In this document: one piece after another, positions 48,633-59,577 of the stretch | Layout of the letters: the number at the start of each line of letters is the position of its first letter | Numbering within the stretch: the stretch's first letter is position 1 | Assembly: GCF_015594605.1 (NCBI RefSeq) | Contig: NZ_JADNQT010000002.1 | Location: 124,001 to 188,000 of the forward strand | Origin: Streptococcus sp. HF-1907 | GTDB taxonomy: Bacteria; Bacillota; Bacilli; Lactobacillales; Streptococcaceae | Reading direction: 5' to 3' | DNA: 64,000 bases | Program-made: the position numbers and the translations under genes | Notes under the pieces: generated by a model | The model's input: the letters and a program-made list of their open reading frames with translations, nothing else | Databases searched by the model: none | What the model was told of the DNA's origin: nothing

Positions 48633-48661
48633 ATTATAACATGAATATTAAAGGAAAGAAA
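48633..48661 (-). promoter_or_regulatory. putative promoter of the capA-like gene next to the IS end
   Basis: Extended -10 TGTTATAAT (TATAAT at 48638-48633) with a poor TTTCTT -35 at 48661-48656. The IS inverted repeat begins at about 48664, so the insertion abuts the -35. Confidence 0.55.
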
Positions 48662-48663
48662 AG

Positions 48664-49969
48664 AACCCTAGTTAAACTCACGACAAACGCATGAACGTTT
48701 CTTCTCTGTTTTACTATAGACTATCACTTTTTTGACTAGATTAATTTCTTCAAATACTGGTCAAAGTTCATCCCTAAGTTGAATTTTTTCCGTCTCAAAC
48801 TCATTTTCTTGCCAACATCTAACTGTTTAAGCACAGCTAAACAAAACTTATCCAGCACGTTCAAGTTAAAAGCTAATTGTTTATTTAAGGTCTTGTTGGC
48901 GTCCTCAAGAAAGACAACATCCAACTGCCAATGCATGCTCTCTATTTGCCAATGCCCACAGACATAAGCATAGAGTTCCTTAGCACTTGCCTGACAACTT
49001 AAGACAAAGTAACGAGTATCCTCACTTTGTTTGCCCTCCTTATCAATCGTGATACTGGCTTTTCCAATACACTGGATATGACCCCAGTCAGGGTGTTCCT
49101 TGCGTAACCAAGCCGTATCCTTAATGACTTAATGACTTCATAACGTCTAGTCTCAACCTGACCGTGAGCCTTCTCTACGGTTTTGTAACTGTCTGTCTCC
49201 CTTTTACCCACGTTAAAGAAAGGCTGAATATCCTCTAAGAGTCCTTTCTGATTTTCTTTAACCGCCAAGCAATAATCTGCTTGCTTCTTGATAATCTTGT
49301 TGGCAATAGCAGTCTGAGTACCCATAGCGTCAATACTAATCAAGCACCCTTTTACAGAAATCTTATCCAACAAATCTGGGATAGCTGTGATTTCATTACT
49401 CTTGTCATCGGTTGCCACTTGACCATAACAGATACCTAAATCTGTCGCATAGGCAGACACAATGTGCAAGGCTTTTTGAGTTTGACTGGAGTTGCCTTTA
49501 ATGCTCTTTCCGTCAATCGCTAGGAGGCGTTTGGCAAAGCTGGGAAAGGTCTTAGCAGACAGGTCAGCCTCACGGAGAATGTCGTTCCACATCATGGTTA
49601 CTTCAACCAAAACTTGCGCATCCAAGGTCGCAAAAACACGTTGCAGGGTGTCGTGAGATGGAATACCGTTTTCCAAGGTAAGTACACTACGTAAGGAAGT
49701 TTCATAGATAGTGCCAAAATCTTCAATATCTTCCCAGAATTCTGCACCTAAAAGGCGTGCAAAGAAGATGAGTAGCACAATATCAGCCAAGCTATGCTTG
49801 ATCTTCCAATTGGCACGCTCATCACGGACAGTGATAAGAAATTCCATAATCTCAGACATAAAGACACCCCCTTAGTCTATTATAACTCCGGAGGTGGTCT
49901 CTATTTTATGAATCTGTTATCTGAAAGCATTATTTTCTTCATGCGTTTGTCCTGAGTTAAACCAAGGTT
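48664..49969 (-). mobile_element. ISAs1-family insertion sequence (IS1548-like), inactive
   Basis: About 1306 bp bounded by 32-bp inverted repeats: left 48664-48695 begins AACCCTAGTTAAACTCACGA and right 49938-49969 (reversed) begins AACCTTGGTTTAACTCAGGA, matching at 28 of 32 positions. It holds one ISAs1-type transposase gene on the minus strand, broken by an 8-bp duplication. No convincing target-site duplication is visible. Length and transposase resemble IS1548 of streptococci. Confidence 0.85.
48736..49859 (-). pseudogene. ISAs1-family transposase, frameshifted
   Basis: The N-terminal frame (49859 to about 49125) has the H-repeat DDE pattern: AIDGKSIKG, DAMGTQTAIANKI, YCLAVKENQKG and HGQVETRRYEVIK. 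There the 8-bp unit AGTCATTA is duplicated (about 49125-49140). Removing one copy continues as DTAWLRKEHPDWG through CGHWQIESMHWQLDVVFLED, with the final catalytic Glu (HWxIEN-type), to the stop at 48736, about 370 residues. All catalytic residues remain, so the loss is recent. Confidence 0.88.
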
Positions 49970-49981
49970 CGCTAATATGGA

Positions 49982-51196
49982 TTAAAGAAGATCTTCAATC
50001 AAATCATCAAGGTCGTCATTCTCGGCCTGTGGAGTGATTGTTGTCACCATGATACCTGCAACAGCACGTTCTACCAAGCCTTCAACATCTAGACGTTTTT
50101 CATACTGTTCGACGTTTTTAATTTTTGGATTGGTTTTTGGACGGTCTGGTGCAAAAATAGTACAGCAATCTTCAAATGGTTGGATAGAAATATCGAAGGT
50201 ATCAATTTTTTGTGCGATATCAATGATTTCAAGTTTATCCATAGTCACCACTGGGCGGATGACTGGCATTGCTGTCACAGCATTGATGGCTTGCATGCTT
50301 TCAAGTGTTTGACTGGCAACCTGACCAAGACTTTCACCGTTGATGATAACAAGACCATGACGTTCTTCTCGAATACGGTCTGTAATGCGCATCATAAAGC
50401 GACGTGTCAAAGTCATCAAATAAGCCTCAGGTGCCTTTTCTTTAATTTCTTCCTGAATCTCTGTAAATGGTACTTCGATAAACTGAATATTGCCACCAAA
50501 TTTTGTCAATTTTCGAGTCAAATCTTGCGCTTTTTTCAAAGCACCTGGGCTTGTGTAAGGCGGGCTGGCAAAGTGAACAGCCTCAATATCAACACCACGT
50601 TTGAGGGCAAGGTAACCCGCAACTGGCGAATCAATCCCCCCCGACAACATAAGCATCCCTTTACCTGAAGTTCCAACAGGGAGTCCGCCAGCACCCTTAA
50701 TATTTTCATAAGATATATAGGCTGCCTCATCACGTATCTCAACTTTGAGAGTAATATCTGGATGTTTCATTTGTGCCTTGATATTTGGCAAAACATCAAA
50801 TACAGCATCACCCATAGTTTGATTGAGTTCGCGACTGTCTAATTCAAAAGAATGGTCACTTCGTTTGGAACTAATTTTGAAGGTCATGTCATCTTTGTAG
50901 ATAGAGACCATGATATCTTGAACTGCTTTTTTAATAGCCTCAACAGACTTTTCAACCTTATAAGATGGTGAAAATGCTTGGATACCGAAAATTTGTTTGA
51001 GTGACTCTGCTACTGGTTGATAATCTGTTCCGTTTAGGTAAATGTGTCCACGGTCACGTTCAGCAGTCACCGTGACATCTGGATAGATAGACAAGACGTG
51101 TTCAATGTTACGACGTAATTGATTGATAAATCGCATACGATTCTTTCCTTTTGTTGATAGTTCGCCGTAACGAACCATGATTTCTGAATATTGCAT
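49982..51196 (-). CDS. thiI: tRNA 4-thiouridine synthase ThiI
   Basis: 404 residues: N-terminal NFLD and THUMP region (about 1-165), then a PP-loop ATPase with [11 protein letters not shown] and [12 protein letters not shown]. It adenylates and thiolates tRNA U8. The length shows no C-terminal rhodanese domain, as usual in Gram-positives, so sulfur comes from the cysteine desulfurase encoded 1 bp upstream. Confidence 0.95.
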   Translation of the reverse strand: MQYSEIMVRYGELSTKGKNRMRFINQLRRNIEHVLSIYPDVTVTAERDRGHIYLNGTDYQPVAESLKQIFGIQAFSPSYKVEKSVEAIKKAVQDIMVSIYKDDMTFKISSKRSDHSFELDSRELNQTMGDAVFDVLPNIKAQMKHPDITLKVEIRDEAAYISYENIKGAGGLPVGTSGKGMLMLSGGIDSPVAGYLALKRGVDIEAVHFASPPYTSPGALKKAQDLTRKLTKFGGNIQFIEVPFTEIQEEIKEKAPEAYLMTLTRRFMMRITDRIREERHGLVIINGESLGQVASQTLESMQAINAVTAMPVIRPVVTMDKLEIIDIAQKIDTFDISIQPFEDCCTIFAPDRPKTNPKIKNVEQYEKRLDVEGLVERAVAGIMVTTITPQAENDDLDDLIEDLL

Positions 51197-51197
51197 G

Positions 51198-52352
51198 TTA
51201 GCCCCTTACTTTTTTCGTTTTGTCATAAACTTGTTTGAAGATGGTTAAGAATTGCTCTACCTGTCCCATGTCGTTGTCATCATCAAGACTGATTCGGACG
51301 GCGAATTGTGCTAGTTTGGTTGGAATACCCATTGAAATGAGGGTCCCCGCTGGTTTACCAGCTTTTGAAGAGCAGGCACTTGTGGTTGAGATATAGATTT
51401 CATGTTCTTCAAAAGCATGAACAACCACTTCACCACGTACCCCCCTGATACCAAAAGTGATAATATTTGGCGCAAAATCATCACCATTTTCTGAGAAAAT
51501 TTTGATATCGTCATGGCTTGCTAATTCGTCATAGATGATGGTCTTCATTTTGGCGATTTTATTTAGAGAGGCTTCTTCCTTGTCTAGAACAATGCGCAGC
51601 GCTTTTGCCATAGCAGCAATACCAGCCACATTTTCCGTCGTTGAACGAAGATCTTTTTCTTGGCCTCCGCCCGTCAACAAAGGATTAAGCTTTTTTCCTT
51701 CTCTTTTATAGAGAAAACCAACCCCACGGACCCCGTGAAATTTGTGCCCTGAGAAGGATGCAAAATCAACACGTTCAGTCAAATAGCGTTCTTTGGGAAC
51801 TTTTCCGATAGCTTGAACGGCATCAACATGGAAAGAAATTGTTGGTTTATCTGCCAACAATTCAGAAATAGCTGGAATCGGTTGGATAGAACCAATCTCA
51901 TTATTGACTGCCATGATTGATATCAAGGTTGTATCGTCTTTAATTAGCGCAGCTAATTTTTCAGCATCTACAAACCCGCGCGCATCGACTGGTGCATAGT
52001 CAACCTCAAAACCATGCTGGCTTAGCCATTTTGCCGATTCTTTAACAGCTGGATGCTCGATATCTGACACAATAATGTGTTTGCCGTAACGTTCTTTTTC
52101 AAAAGCAATCCCTTTAATTGCCCAGTTGTCCGCTTCGGTACCTCCAGAGGTGAAGAAAATCTCATCCGATGTCACTCCTAGCAAATCTGCAATTTGCTTA
52201 CGACTGGCATCCAAAATACGAGTTGCTTTGGTTCCTAAATTATGTAAACTTGATGGGTTACCAAAAATTTTTGTCGCTACTTCTTGATAAGTTCGGAGCG
52301 CTTCTGGATGCGGAAGCGTCGTGGCTGCATTGTCAAAATAAATCATATTCAC
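51198..52352 (-). CDS. cysteine desulfurase (NifS/IscS-like, ThiI partner)
   Basis: 384 residues, class V aminotransferase fold with PLP. Motifs: N-terminal [30 protein letters not shown]-Lys in [12 protein letters not shown], and active Cys in [11 protein letters not shown]. No iscU or sufU is nearby. The 1-bp gap to thiI and that context make it the dedicated sulfur donor for tRNA thiolation (NifZ-like role in Bacillus). Confidence 0.92.
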   Translation of the reverse strand: MNMIYFDNAATTLPHPEALRTYQEVATKIFGNPSSLHNLGTKATRILDASRKQIADLLGVTSDEIFFTSGGTEADNWAIKGIAFEKERYGKHIIVSDIEHPAVKESAKWLSQHGFEVDYAPVDARGFVDAEKLAALIKDDTTLISIMAVNNEIGSIQPIPAISELLADKPTISFHVDAVQAIGKVPKERYLTERVDFASFSGHKFHGVRGVGFLYKREGKKLNPLLTGGGQEKDLRSTTENVAGIAAMAKALRIVLDKEEASLNKIAKMKTIIYDELASHDDIKIFSENGDDFAPNIITFGIRGVRGEVVVHAFEEHEIYISTTSACSSKAGKPAGTLISMGIPTKLAQFAVRISLDDDNDMGQVEQFLTIFKQVYDKTKKVRG

Positions 52353-52380
52353 TTGTTCCTCTAAAAAGTCAATTAGTTAT

Positions 52381-52409
52381 ATTATAGCACAGTCTGGAAG
52401 TTTGGTCAG
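52381..52409 (-). promoter_or_regulatory. promoter of the desulfurase-thiI operon
   Basis: Extended -10 TGCTATAAT on the minus strand (TATAAT at 52386-52381), with CTGACC about 17 bp upstream as a partial -35. Confidence 0.6.
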
Positions 52410-52551
52410 TATATTAATACCCTGTCTGGTAGGAATATTCCAGCAAGTTTTCAGCATCGTTAGAAAAATGTCATCTTAGCCATGAAGTTTAAGTTTCAAT
52501 TGGACATTTTTGTGGTAAAATCGTATAGTAGAAATTAGCAAGGAGGACAAA

Positions 52552-53010
52552 ATGTCACAGGAATATTCAAGACGCCAAAAAGATGATAAGGATAAAAAAT
52601 CTGGAGCAGCTCCAACCGAGCATATCAAAACAGGTTTTTCAGCACTACAAAAAACAGTTGCTCTTGTCGGTAGTATCCTAAGTATCATCGTTGCAGCTAT
52701 CACCATCAACAATAATCTCAATCATAATAAACAAAGTACCGACAGTAGTAAAACATCAACAACGGTTGTTATTAAAGAAAAAAGTGGCAATACTTCAAGT
52801 AACACAACCACTTCTTCAGAAACTGAGTCAAGCTATGATAGTACAAGCCAATCTTCAGATTACACAGACTATTCTAGCCAAACAGATAGTGCTACCAACA
52901 ACACAACGACTGCTAGTTCTGATACCACAGCAGCATCCAGTGATACAACTACTTCTGTATCTGCTACTGATAGTGGTACATCAACTGCGACAAATACGGC
53001 AAGCAATTAA
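52552..53010 (+). CDS. small membrane protein with Ser/Thr-rich tail, function unknown
   Basis: 152 residues. Charged N-terminus (RRQKDDKDKKSG), one TM helix at about residues 35-57 (TVALVGSILSIIVAAITI), then a roughly 90-residue tail made almost only of Ser, Thr, Asn, Asp and Ala, including near-repeats of TTASSDTTA. No LPxTG anchor or signal cleavage site is seen. The tail is probably outside the cell and may be glycosylated or a wall spacer. ATG with AAGGAGGA upstream. A TTTCAA/TAAAAT promoter lies at about 52494-52521. I do not recognise the family. Confidence 0.8.
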   Translation: MSQEYSRRQKDDKDKKSGAAPTEHIKTGFSALQKTVALVGSILSIIVAAITINNNLNHNKQSTDSSKTSTTVVIKEKSGNTSSNTTTSSETESSYDSTSQSSDYTDYSSQTDSATNNTTTASSDTTAASSDTTTSVSATDSGTSTATNTASN

Positions 53011-53069
53011 AAAGCGAGATTTTTTATCGCCTTAATCTTGTATTAAAATCAATTAAAACAATACTAAAA

Positions 53070-53093
53070 AGAGGTTGGGCATGCCCAACCTCT
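53070..53093. repeat. perfect 24-bp palindrome before folC
   Basis: AGAGGTTGGGCA followed by its exact reverse complement, preceded by AAAAA. A T run would follow it only on the minus strand, where no gene reads toward it. On the plus strand it lacks the T run of a terminator. It resembles the hairpin part of streptococcal terminators. Confidence 0.75.
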
Positions 53094-53118
53094 AACTATT
53101 AGACTTAGAAAGACGAAC

Positions 53119-54357
53119 ATGACCTACCAAAAAACACTTGATTGGATTCATTCTCATAAAGCTAATGGTCGCCGACCAAATTTGTCTCGAATGGAGCACC
53201 TACTAAATCAGCTAGGAAATCCACAGCACCAATTTCCAGCGGTGCATATTGTTGGGACTAACGGAAAGGGCTCGACAACAAGCTACCTTCAGCATATTTT
53301 TACAGCTTCTGGCTACAAAACAGGAACTTTTACATCGCCCTACATTACTCGTTTTAATGAACGCATTGCCATTGATAATCATCCGATTCCAGATGAAGAC
53401 TTAATTGATGTGGTCAATCAGGTTCAACCACACCTTGCTCAACTCCCTCAAGAATTGGGACAAATCACCGAATTTGAATTGGTTACCGTACTCATGTTCG
53501 TCTACTTTGCCTCTCAAAATGTCGATATTGCTTTCATTGAAGCTGGTATCGGAGGTCTCTACGATGCGACCAATGTTTTCACAGCGCTTGCCGTTGTTCT
53601 GACTTCCATTAGTCCAGACCACCAAGAGACACTGGGTGATAGCCTGACTCGAATTGCTCAGCACAAGCTCGGTGTTTTGGAAGAGGACGTTACCCTCATT
53701 TTTGGAAAAATGACCAACAGCGTGCGACAAACTTGTTACAACGAAGCCTATAATTACGAGTGCCCAACTTATGAGCTGGGGCAAGATTTTACGATTTTAG
53801 ACAATGGCGGAGCTTTTGACTTTACTTTCCATGAGTTTCAACTAAAAGATATCCATTTGAAAATGCTGGGCAAGCATCAGAAGGCTAACGCTGCCTTGGC
53901 GATTATGACTAGCCTTGTCCTTAGTCCACAATTTCCTCAAATTTCTATCCCAAGCATCACAGCAGGCTTAGAGGAGACTTCCTGGCCAGGAAGATGTGAA
54001 TTGATTAAACCCAACATTCTCCTAGACGGAGCCCACAATCCTGATAGTATCGCTAAATTGATTGACCTCCTGAAAGAAGAATTTAGGCATTGTCCTATCA
54101 AAATTCTCTTTGCAGGCCTCAAACGCAAGCCCCTCGCTGAGATGCTACATCAACTCAGCGACTTTGATGTGGCTGTTACTGCATTTGATTTTTACGATGC
54201 TATGCCACTTACTGATTATCCAAGTGACTATGCTAGAGTGACCAACTATGCTGATTGGCTAGTGCAAGCTGAGCAGGATGTCGAAACACTTTATGTGGTG
54301 ACTGGTTCTCTCTACTTTATCTCAGAAGTGCGCCAGCATATTTTAAGCAAAAGCTAA
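53119..54357 (+). CDS. folC: folylpolyglutamate synthase / dihydrofolate synthase
   Basis: 412 residues, Mur-ligase-like. P-loop VGTNGKGSTTSYL, then TSPYITRFNERI, the Lys-bearing ISPDHQETLG region, WPGRCELI and LLDGAHNPDSI in the C-terminal domain. It adds glutamate to folates. Plus strand, alone, ended by the hairpin it shares with gor. Confidence 0.93.
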   Translation: MTYQKTLDWIHSHKANGRRPNLSRMEHLLNQLGNPQHQFPAVHIVGTNGKGSTTSYLQHIFTASGYKTGTFTSPYITRFNERIAIDNHPIPDEDLIDVVNQVQPHLAQLPQELGQITEFELVTVLMFVYFASQNVDIAFIEAGIGGLYDATNVFTALAVVLTSISPDHQETLGDSLTRIAQHKLGVLEEDVTLIFGKMTNSVRQTCYNEAYNYECPTYELGQDFTILDNGGAFDFTFHEFQLKDIHLKMLGKHQKANAALAIMTSLVLSPQFPQISIPSITAGLEETSWPGRCELIKPNILLDGAHNPDSIAKLIDLLKEEFRHCPIKILFAGLKRKPLAEMLHQLSDFDVAVTAFDFYDAMPLTDYPSDYARVTNYADWLVQAEQDVETLYVVTGSLYFISEVRQHILSKS

Positions 54358-54382
54358 AAAGTGAACCGTCTGGCTCACTTTT
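54357..54382. terminator. bidirectional terminator between folC and gor
   Basis: AAAAGTGA (54357-54364) and TCACTTTT (54375-54382) form an 8-bp stem with As and Ts on both flanks, between the two converging stop codons. Confidence 0.8.
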
Positions 54383-54383
54383 C

Positions 54384-55736
54384 TTATCTCATGGTCACAA
54401 ATTCTTCTGAACCGGTTGGGTGGATGGCAACAGTGTTATCGAAGTCTTCTTTGGTTGCGCCCATCTTGATAGCGACGGCGAAACCTTGAATCATTTCATC
54501 GACACCGTAGCCGATACCGTGGAGACCGACAACTTTTTCCTCTTCGCCTACAGTAACTAATTTCATCTTAACCATTTGGCGATTTGGTGTTACTGCTGTA
54601 TACATTGAAGCAAAGGTAGAGGTATAAACTTTGACATTTTCCTTGCCATACTTAGCATCCGCTGCTTCTTCTGACAAACCAACGGTTCCGATAATCGGGT
54701 GGGTAAAGACAACTGATGGCACATTTTCGTAGTCCAGTTTTGAATTTGGTTTGTTATTGAAAAGGCGTTCTGACAAGCGGCGACCTGCTGCAATTGCAAC
54801 TGGTGTCAAAGCAATTTTTCCATTCACATCACCGATTGCGTAAATACCGTCAACAGCCGTATTTTCAAATTCATCCGTTTCAATATAGCCATTTTTACGG
54901 AAAGTTACTCCTGTATTTTCAAGACCCATATTGTCGACATTTGGACCACGTCCGATTGCCCAGATGACACGATCAGCAGAAATGACTTCACCACTTTCTG
55001 CTTCAAATACCAGTTTGCCATTATCAGCTTTGGTCAATGATTTTGGTACAGCGTTAGGGTGTAAAGTGATACCAGCGCCAGCCATTTCTTCCATAACCTG
55101 ACTAGATAACATACTGTCAAATCCACGTAAAATGTGGTCACGACGAAAGGCTAAATCCGTTTTAACGCCCAGCTCATTAAGGACACCAGCCAACTCAGCA
55201 GCGATGTAGCCAGCACCGACAATGAGAACAGACTCTGGAAGAGTCTCCCACTCAAAGAAATCATCAGAGGTTTCACCAAGCTCACTACCTGGAACTTGCG
55301 GATAGAGCGGATGACCACCTGTCGCAATCGTAATGTGTGGCGCTGTGTAAGTCTCACCATTGACTTGGACAGTGTGATTATCAACAAAACTTGCGTAACC
55401 ATCAATTTTTTCAACGCCATTGCGTTCAAAATTATTAGCGTAAGATTGGCGCGAACGACCAACATAGGCATCACGGTTAGCTTTCAATTTAGCAAAATCA
55501 AAAGTGACCTGCTCAGCACCAAATCCATAGCCTTCAGCATATTTATGGAAAGTTTCTGACACTTGAGCACCGTACCACATGATTTTCTTTGGAACACAGC
55601 CAACATTGACACAAGTTCCGCCAACTCGACCGCCCTCAATCAAAAGGACTTTAGCACCATGCATAGCTGCGCGATTGGCTGTACCAGAACCAGCACTGCC
55701 ACCACCGATAACAATGTAATCATATTGTTTTGACAT
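54384..55736 (-). CDS. gor: glutathione-disulfide reductase
   Basis: 450 residues. FAD loop [14 protein letters not shown], redox-active disulfide [18 protein letters not shown] loop [11 protein letters not shown] with downstream Arg pair ([11 protein letters not shown]), and C-terminal [10 protein letters not shown] with the catalytic His. It keeps glutathione reduced. Streptococci usually import glutathione or make it with GshF; neither is in the window. Confidence 0.95.
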   Translation of the reverse strand: MSKQYDYIVIGGGSAGSGTANRAAMHGAKVLLIEGGRVGGTCVNVGCVPKKIMWYGAQVSETFHKYAEGYGFGAEQVTFDFAKLKANRDAYVGRSRQSYANNFERNGVEKIDGYASFVDNHTVQVNGETYTAPHITIATGGHPLYPQVPGSELGETSDDFFEWETLPESVLIVGAGYIAAELAGVLNELGVKTDLAFRRDHILRGFDSMLSSQVMEEMAGAGITLHPNAVPKSLTKADNGKLVFEAESGEVISADRVIWAIGRGPNVDNMGLENTGVTFRKNGYIETDEFENTAVDGIYAIGDVNGKIALTPVAIAAGRRLSERLFNNKPNSKLDYENVPSVVFTHPIIGTVGLSEEAADAKYGKENVKVYTSTFASMYTAVTPNRQMVKMKLVTVGEEEKVVGLHGIGYGVDEMIQGFAVAIKMGATKEDFDNTVAIHPTGSEEFVTMR

Positions 55737-55853
55737 TTATTTCTCCTAGACAGTTGATATATTTACTTTATCATAAATCAAGCGCAGGGACAATTTTCTG
55801 ATACGAAAGATATGAAAAAGAGCCTAAAACCGATGTCTCCGTCTCTCTTCATT

Positions 55854-56195
55854 TTATTTTGCTAAATCTTGTAATGGTCCAAAAACGATTTTTTCAATGT
55901 CTTGCATGTAGATTGAGAGACGTTGTTGCTCATCAAAATAGGATTTCAAAGTAGGGTTCGTCTCAATTTTTTGACCAAGATCATTCATTGCTTTCTGCTC
56001 TTCTTGACTAAGCAATTGTCCTGTCTTCATCATCCCTTGGAATTTTTCTTGCATTTTCAAGAAATCATCCCAAATTACTTGAGCATTATTGTCTGCTGAA
56101 ATCTTTTCTTTAGCTGCTAACACCGCTTGATATTCTGGTAAAGCACGAATTTCGCGCTCTAATTGATTAGCTAAATCGTAAATATTTGCCATCAT
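55854..56195 (-). CDS. YlbF/YmcA-family protein
   Basis: 113 residues, predicted all-helical: [16 protein letters not shown], then [17 protein letters not shown] and [20 protein letters not shown]. In Bacillus YlbF and YmcA form a complex affecting RNase Y and development; the streptococcal role is less clear. It follows tyrA by 8 bp as last gene of the aro operon. Either of two adjacent ATGs may be the start. Confidence 0.88.
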   Translation of the reverse strand: MMANIYDLANQLEREIRALPEYQAVLAAKEKISADNNAQVIWDDFLKMQEKFQGMMKTGQLLSQEEQKAMNDLGQKIETNPTLKSYFDEQQRLSIYMQDIEKIVFGPLQDLAK

Positions 56196-56203
56196 TTTTC
56201 TCC

Positions 56204-57310
56204 TTACTTAATCGTAACTTTATAATCTGTGTTGGTTGTGATTACCTGCTCAGCACGTTGTAAATCTTGAGCATTTTTAAAGGAAATCTGTAAAATACCG
56301 TAAATATCTTCTCGGTTTTCTTCGTTAATGCGCACATTGACCAAAGAAGTCCCGCGAAGCAATTCCAAAATCGTCAAAATCACATCTTCTTCATCAGGAA
56401 CATCCACAAATAAATCGTAGAAAGAATCAAAACCACCACGTTTATGAATTTCCATTTCTTTACGCTTAGCCTTGGCATGATTGAAAAATTCCCAAATGGC
56501 ATCGTCATCGGATTCTTCAATCATTGTTGCTACTCGGTCCAAACGATGTTTGAAATCATCAATTCGTTCTAAAACTGCCTCTTTATTGGTTAATAGAATG
56601 CTAGTCCACATCCTCGGCTCGCTCTCCGCAATACGGGTCATATCTCGGAATCCACCAGCAGCAAAACGATTAGTCATCTCATGCTCAGCAGAATAGTCCC
56701 AAGCCTGTTCCATCAGCCCTGCTGCTAGAATATGCGGAAAATGTGAAATCTGACTGGTCACTCGGTCATGCTCAGCAGCATCAATTTCAATAAATCGAGC
56801 ACCAAGTCCAGACAAAACATCCTGCATTTCTTCAATTGTTCCATCTGCTGTCAGTGAACTTGGTGTGAAAATATAATAGGCATTTTCAAACAAGGTAACA
56901 TCTGCAGCGATAGCGCCAGACTTGTGGCTACCGGCCATAGGATGGGAGCCTACAAAGCGAACAGGTCTACCAGCGAGAGCTTTTTCGGCAGCTAAAACAA
57001 TGGCTTCTTTGGTTGAACCAGCGTCCGTAATAATCACATTTTCTTTGAGGTCAAGCTCAGCCAAAGTCTTGATAAAGGCAATGGTCTGCTTGATAGGCAC
57101 CGCTAAAATGATGACATCTGCCAGCAGAGCAAATTCCTTAAAATCAGCCGTTGCCTCATCAACAATGCCACGTTCAAGGGCAATGTTGCGCGACTGATCT
57201 GAACGATTATAGCCTAAGACCTTGTAATTGGGATGGTCACGTTTGATGCCCAAGGCCAGCGAACCACCAATCAACCCCAAACCAGCAATATAGATGATTT
57301 TTTCTTCCAT
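56204..57310 (-). CDS. tyrA: prephenate dehydrogenase with ACT domain
   Basis: 368 residues. NAD loop [14 protein letters not shown], catalytic-region [11 protein letters not shown] with its His, and [14 protein letters not shown]-terminal ACT-type domain from about 295 ([19 protein letters not shown]), a likely tyrosine sensor. Converts prephenate to 4-hydroxyphenylpyruvate for tyrosine. Follows aroC by 11 bp. Confidence 0.95.
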   Translation of the reverse strand: MEEKIIYIAGLGLIGGSLALGIKRDHPNYKVLGYNRSDQSRNIALERGIVDEATADFKEFALLADVIILAVPIKQTIAFIKTLAELDLKENVIITDAGSTKEAIVLAAEKALAGRPVRFVGSHPMAGSHKSGAIAADVTLFENAYYIFTPSSLTADGTIEEMQDVLSGLGARFIEIDAAEHDRVTSQISHFPHILAAGLMEQAWDYSAEHEMTNRFAAGGFRDMTRIAESEPRMWTSILLTNKEAVLERIDDFKHRLDRVATMIEESDDDAIWEFFNHAKAKRKEMEIHKRGGFDSFYDLFVDVPDEEDVILTILELLRGTSLVNVRINEENREDIYGILQISFKNAQDLQRAEQVITTNTDYKVTIK

Positions 57311-57321
57311 GCTACTTCTTC

Positions 57322-58488
57322 CTAGAAATGTCTAACAAAATCGCGGTGACGTGCAACGGCTTCTTTCAACTCTTCCAAATTATCAGAAGAGAATTTGTCC
57401 AGAATCTCATTGGCCACAACTGTCGCTACGACTGATTCCATGACAACACCAGCAGCTGGCAAAGCCGTTGGGTCAGAACGTTCTACCGTCGCCTTGTAAG
57501 GCTCGTGCGTTTCAATATCAACTGACATAAGAGGTTTATAAAGAGTCGGAATAGGCTTCATAACCCCACGAACAACGATTGGCTGCCCATTAGTCATGCC
57601 GCCTTCAAAGCCACCAAGATTATTGGTGCGACGAGTGTAACCCTCCTCTTCATTCCAAAGGATTTCGTCCATAACCTGGCTTCCTTTAAGGTAACCATCT
57701 TTGAAACCGAGACCAAATTCCACACCCTTGAAAGCATTGATAGAAACTACTGCTTGGGCAATCTTGGCGTCCAATTTAGTATCCCATTGCACATAAGAAC
57801 CCAGACCAACAGGCACTCCGCCGACAACTGTCTCAACAACACCACCGATTGTATCGCCTTCTTTTTTGATTTGGTCAATATAATCCTTGATTTCTTGTTC
57901 GCGGTCTTGATTGACGATGGAAACTTCTGATTGACTAGCCAATTCTTTAATTTGTGATACTGTCAATCCATCTGGCACGTCAATTTCCTTACCACCAAAG
58001 ACAACGACATGATTGGCAATTTCAATATTCAGCTCTGCCAAAATACGTTTGGCAACCGCACCGACAGCCACGCGCATAGTCGTCTCACGCGCTGATGAAC
58101 GCTCCAAAGAATTGCGCAAATCTTCAAATCGGTACTTCATACCGCCCACCAAGTCTGCATGTCCTGGACGCGGATGAGTAATCTTACGCTTGGTTTTAAG
58201 ACGGTCTTCAATGTCTTCCACCGCCATGATTTTCAACCATTTTTGATGGTCTTTATTGGTAACATTTAGTGTGATTGGCGCACCAGTTGTCTTGCCGTGA
58301 CGGACACCAGAGGTAATCTCAACTTGGTCAGATTCGATTTTCATGCGACCGCCACGACCATAGCCACCTTGGCGACGCTTCAAATCAACATTAATGTCCT
58401 CAGCTGTCAGGGGTAAGCCCGCTGGAACTCCCTCGATAATAGCCGTCAAACGCGGTCCATGCGATTCTCCTGCTGTTAAATATCTCAT
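57322..58488 (-). CDS. aroC: chorismate synthase
   Basis: 388 residues. Signatures [24 protein letters not shown] and [15 protein letters not shown]. Uses reduced FMN to convert EPSP to chorismate. It begins directly after the aroB stop, no gap. Confidence 0.97.
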   Translation of the reverse strand: MRYLTAGESHGPRLTAIIEGVPAGLPLTAEDINVDLKRRQGGYGRGGRMKIESDQVEITSGVRHGKTTGAPITLNVTNKDHQKWLKIMAVEDIEDRLKTKRKITHPRPGHADLVGGMKYRFEDLRNSLERSSARETTMRVAVGAVAKRILAELNIEIANHVVVFGGKEIDVPDGLTVSQIKELASQSEVSIVNQDREQEIKDYIDQIKKEGDTIGGVVETVVGGVPVGLGSYVQWDTKLDAKIAQAVVSINAFKGVEFGLGFKDGYLKGSQVMDEILWNEEEGYTRRTNNLGGFEGGMTNGQPIVVRGVMKPIPTLYKPLMSVDIETHEPYKATVERSDPTALPAAGVVMESVVATVVANEILDKFSSDNLEELKEAVARHRDFVRHF

Positions 58489-59556
58489 TTATTTCTCCAA
58501 GTATTCTTTCATTTCTTCAAGTGAAATTTGGTTAATAGCTGCGCTACCCAATTCTGGGACTATAATAGTCTTGATTGATTTTCCGCGAGCTTTCTTATCA
58601 TGGGCTAGCGCTTCAAATAAAGCCTCTTTATTCCAAGGCTCATGATCAATAGGCAAGCCGAATTTTTGACACATTTCACGGATATCATTGGTAATGCCAG
58701 CTGGCATCAATTCTTTCTGCTCTGCAATGCGCGATAGCTGAACCATACCAATAGCTACCGCTTCACCATGCATAACCTTACCATAACCAGCCGTTGCTTC
58801 AACGGCATGTCCAATGGTGTGACCAAAATTCAAGTATAAGCGCACGCCATTATCCAACTCATCCTCAACCACAACCTTGCTCTTAACGTTGCAAGAATGG
58901 TAGATAATGCTTTCCGCATGAGCCAAAATACTCTCAACGGAACCGTCCATGCTTTGCAATTCTTGCCAAAGCTCCACATCTTCTATCAGACCATACTTAA
59001 CAACTTCACCCATTCCCTCAATTAATTCACGTTTACCAAGGGTCTTGAGGGTTTCTGGGTCAATAAGCACACCGTCAGGTTGAGTGAAAGTCCCCACCAT
59101 ATTTTTAGCAAAAGGCGTATTAACGCCAGTCTTACCTCCAATGGAAGAATCCACTTGAGCCGTCAAACTGGTTGGGATTTGCAAGAAATGAATGCCACGC
59201 ATGTAGGTTGAAGCTACAAAACCAGCAAGGTCCCCAACAACACCACCACCAAGGGCAATAATGCCATCACTTCGCGTCATCCCATTTTTAACGAGAAATT
59301 CATAAGCCTTATTGACTGTCTTCAAATTTTTAGAAGCTTCACCTTCCAAAAAATCAAAAACAATCACTTCAAAACCAGCATCAAGCAAACCTAATTTGAC
59401 TTTTTCAGCATAGAGGCTACCGACGTGATTATCGGTGATAATGGCAATTTTTTGTGGTTTCCAAAGTCCTTTTACCCAAGAACCAACCTTGCCTAGGCTC
59501 CCGTTTTCAATGACAATGTCATAGGGACTTTGGGGTAAATCAACACGTAGTTTCAT
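58489..59556 (-). CDS. aroB: 3-dehydroquinate synthase
   Basis: 355 residues. NAD motif [19 protein letters not shown], substrate Lys in SIGGKTGVN, and zinc ligands within [11 protein letters not shown] and [12 protein letters not shown]. Second step of the shikimate pathway. Between aroE (21-bp gap) and aroC. Confidence 0.97.
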   Translation of the reverse strand: MKLRVDLPQSPYDIVIENGSLGKVGSWVKGLWKPQKIAIITDNHVGSLYAEKVKLGLLDAGFEVIVFDFLEGEASKNLKTVNKAYEFLVKNGMTRSDGIIALGGGVVGDLAGFVASTYMRGIHFLQIPTSLTAQVDSSIGGKTGVNTPFAKNMVGTFTQPDGVLIDPETLKTLGKRELIEGMGEVVKYGLIEDVELWQELQSMDGSVESILAHAESIIYHSCNVKSKVVVEDELDNGVRLYLNFGHTIGHAVEATAGYGKVMHGEAVAIGMVQLSRIAEQKELMPAGITNDIREMCQKFGLPIDHEPWNKEALFEALAHDKKARGKSIKTIIVPELGSAAINQISLEEMKEYLEK

Positions 59557-59577
59557 AGCGTTACCTCATTAACTTTC

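Noticed and set aside
48650..49985. Target-site duplication flanking the ISAs1-type element
   Set aside because: The 8-10 bases outside the two inverted repeats do not match (left ends GGAAAGAAAAG, right begins CGCTAATATGG).
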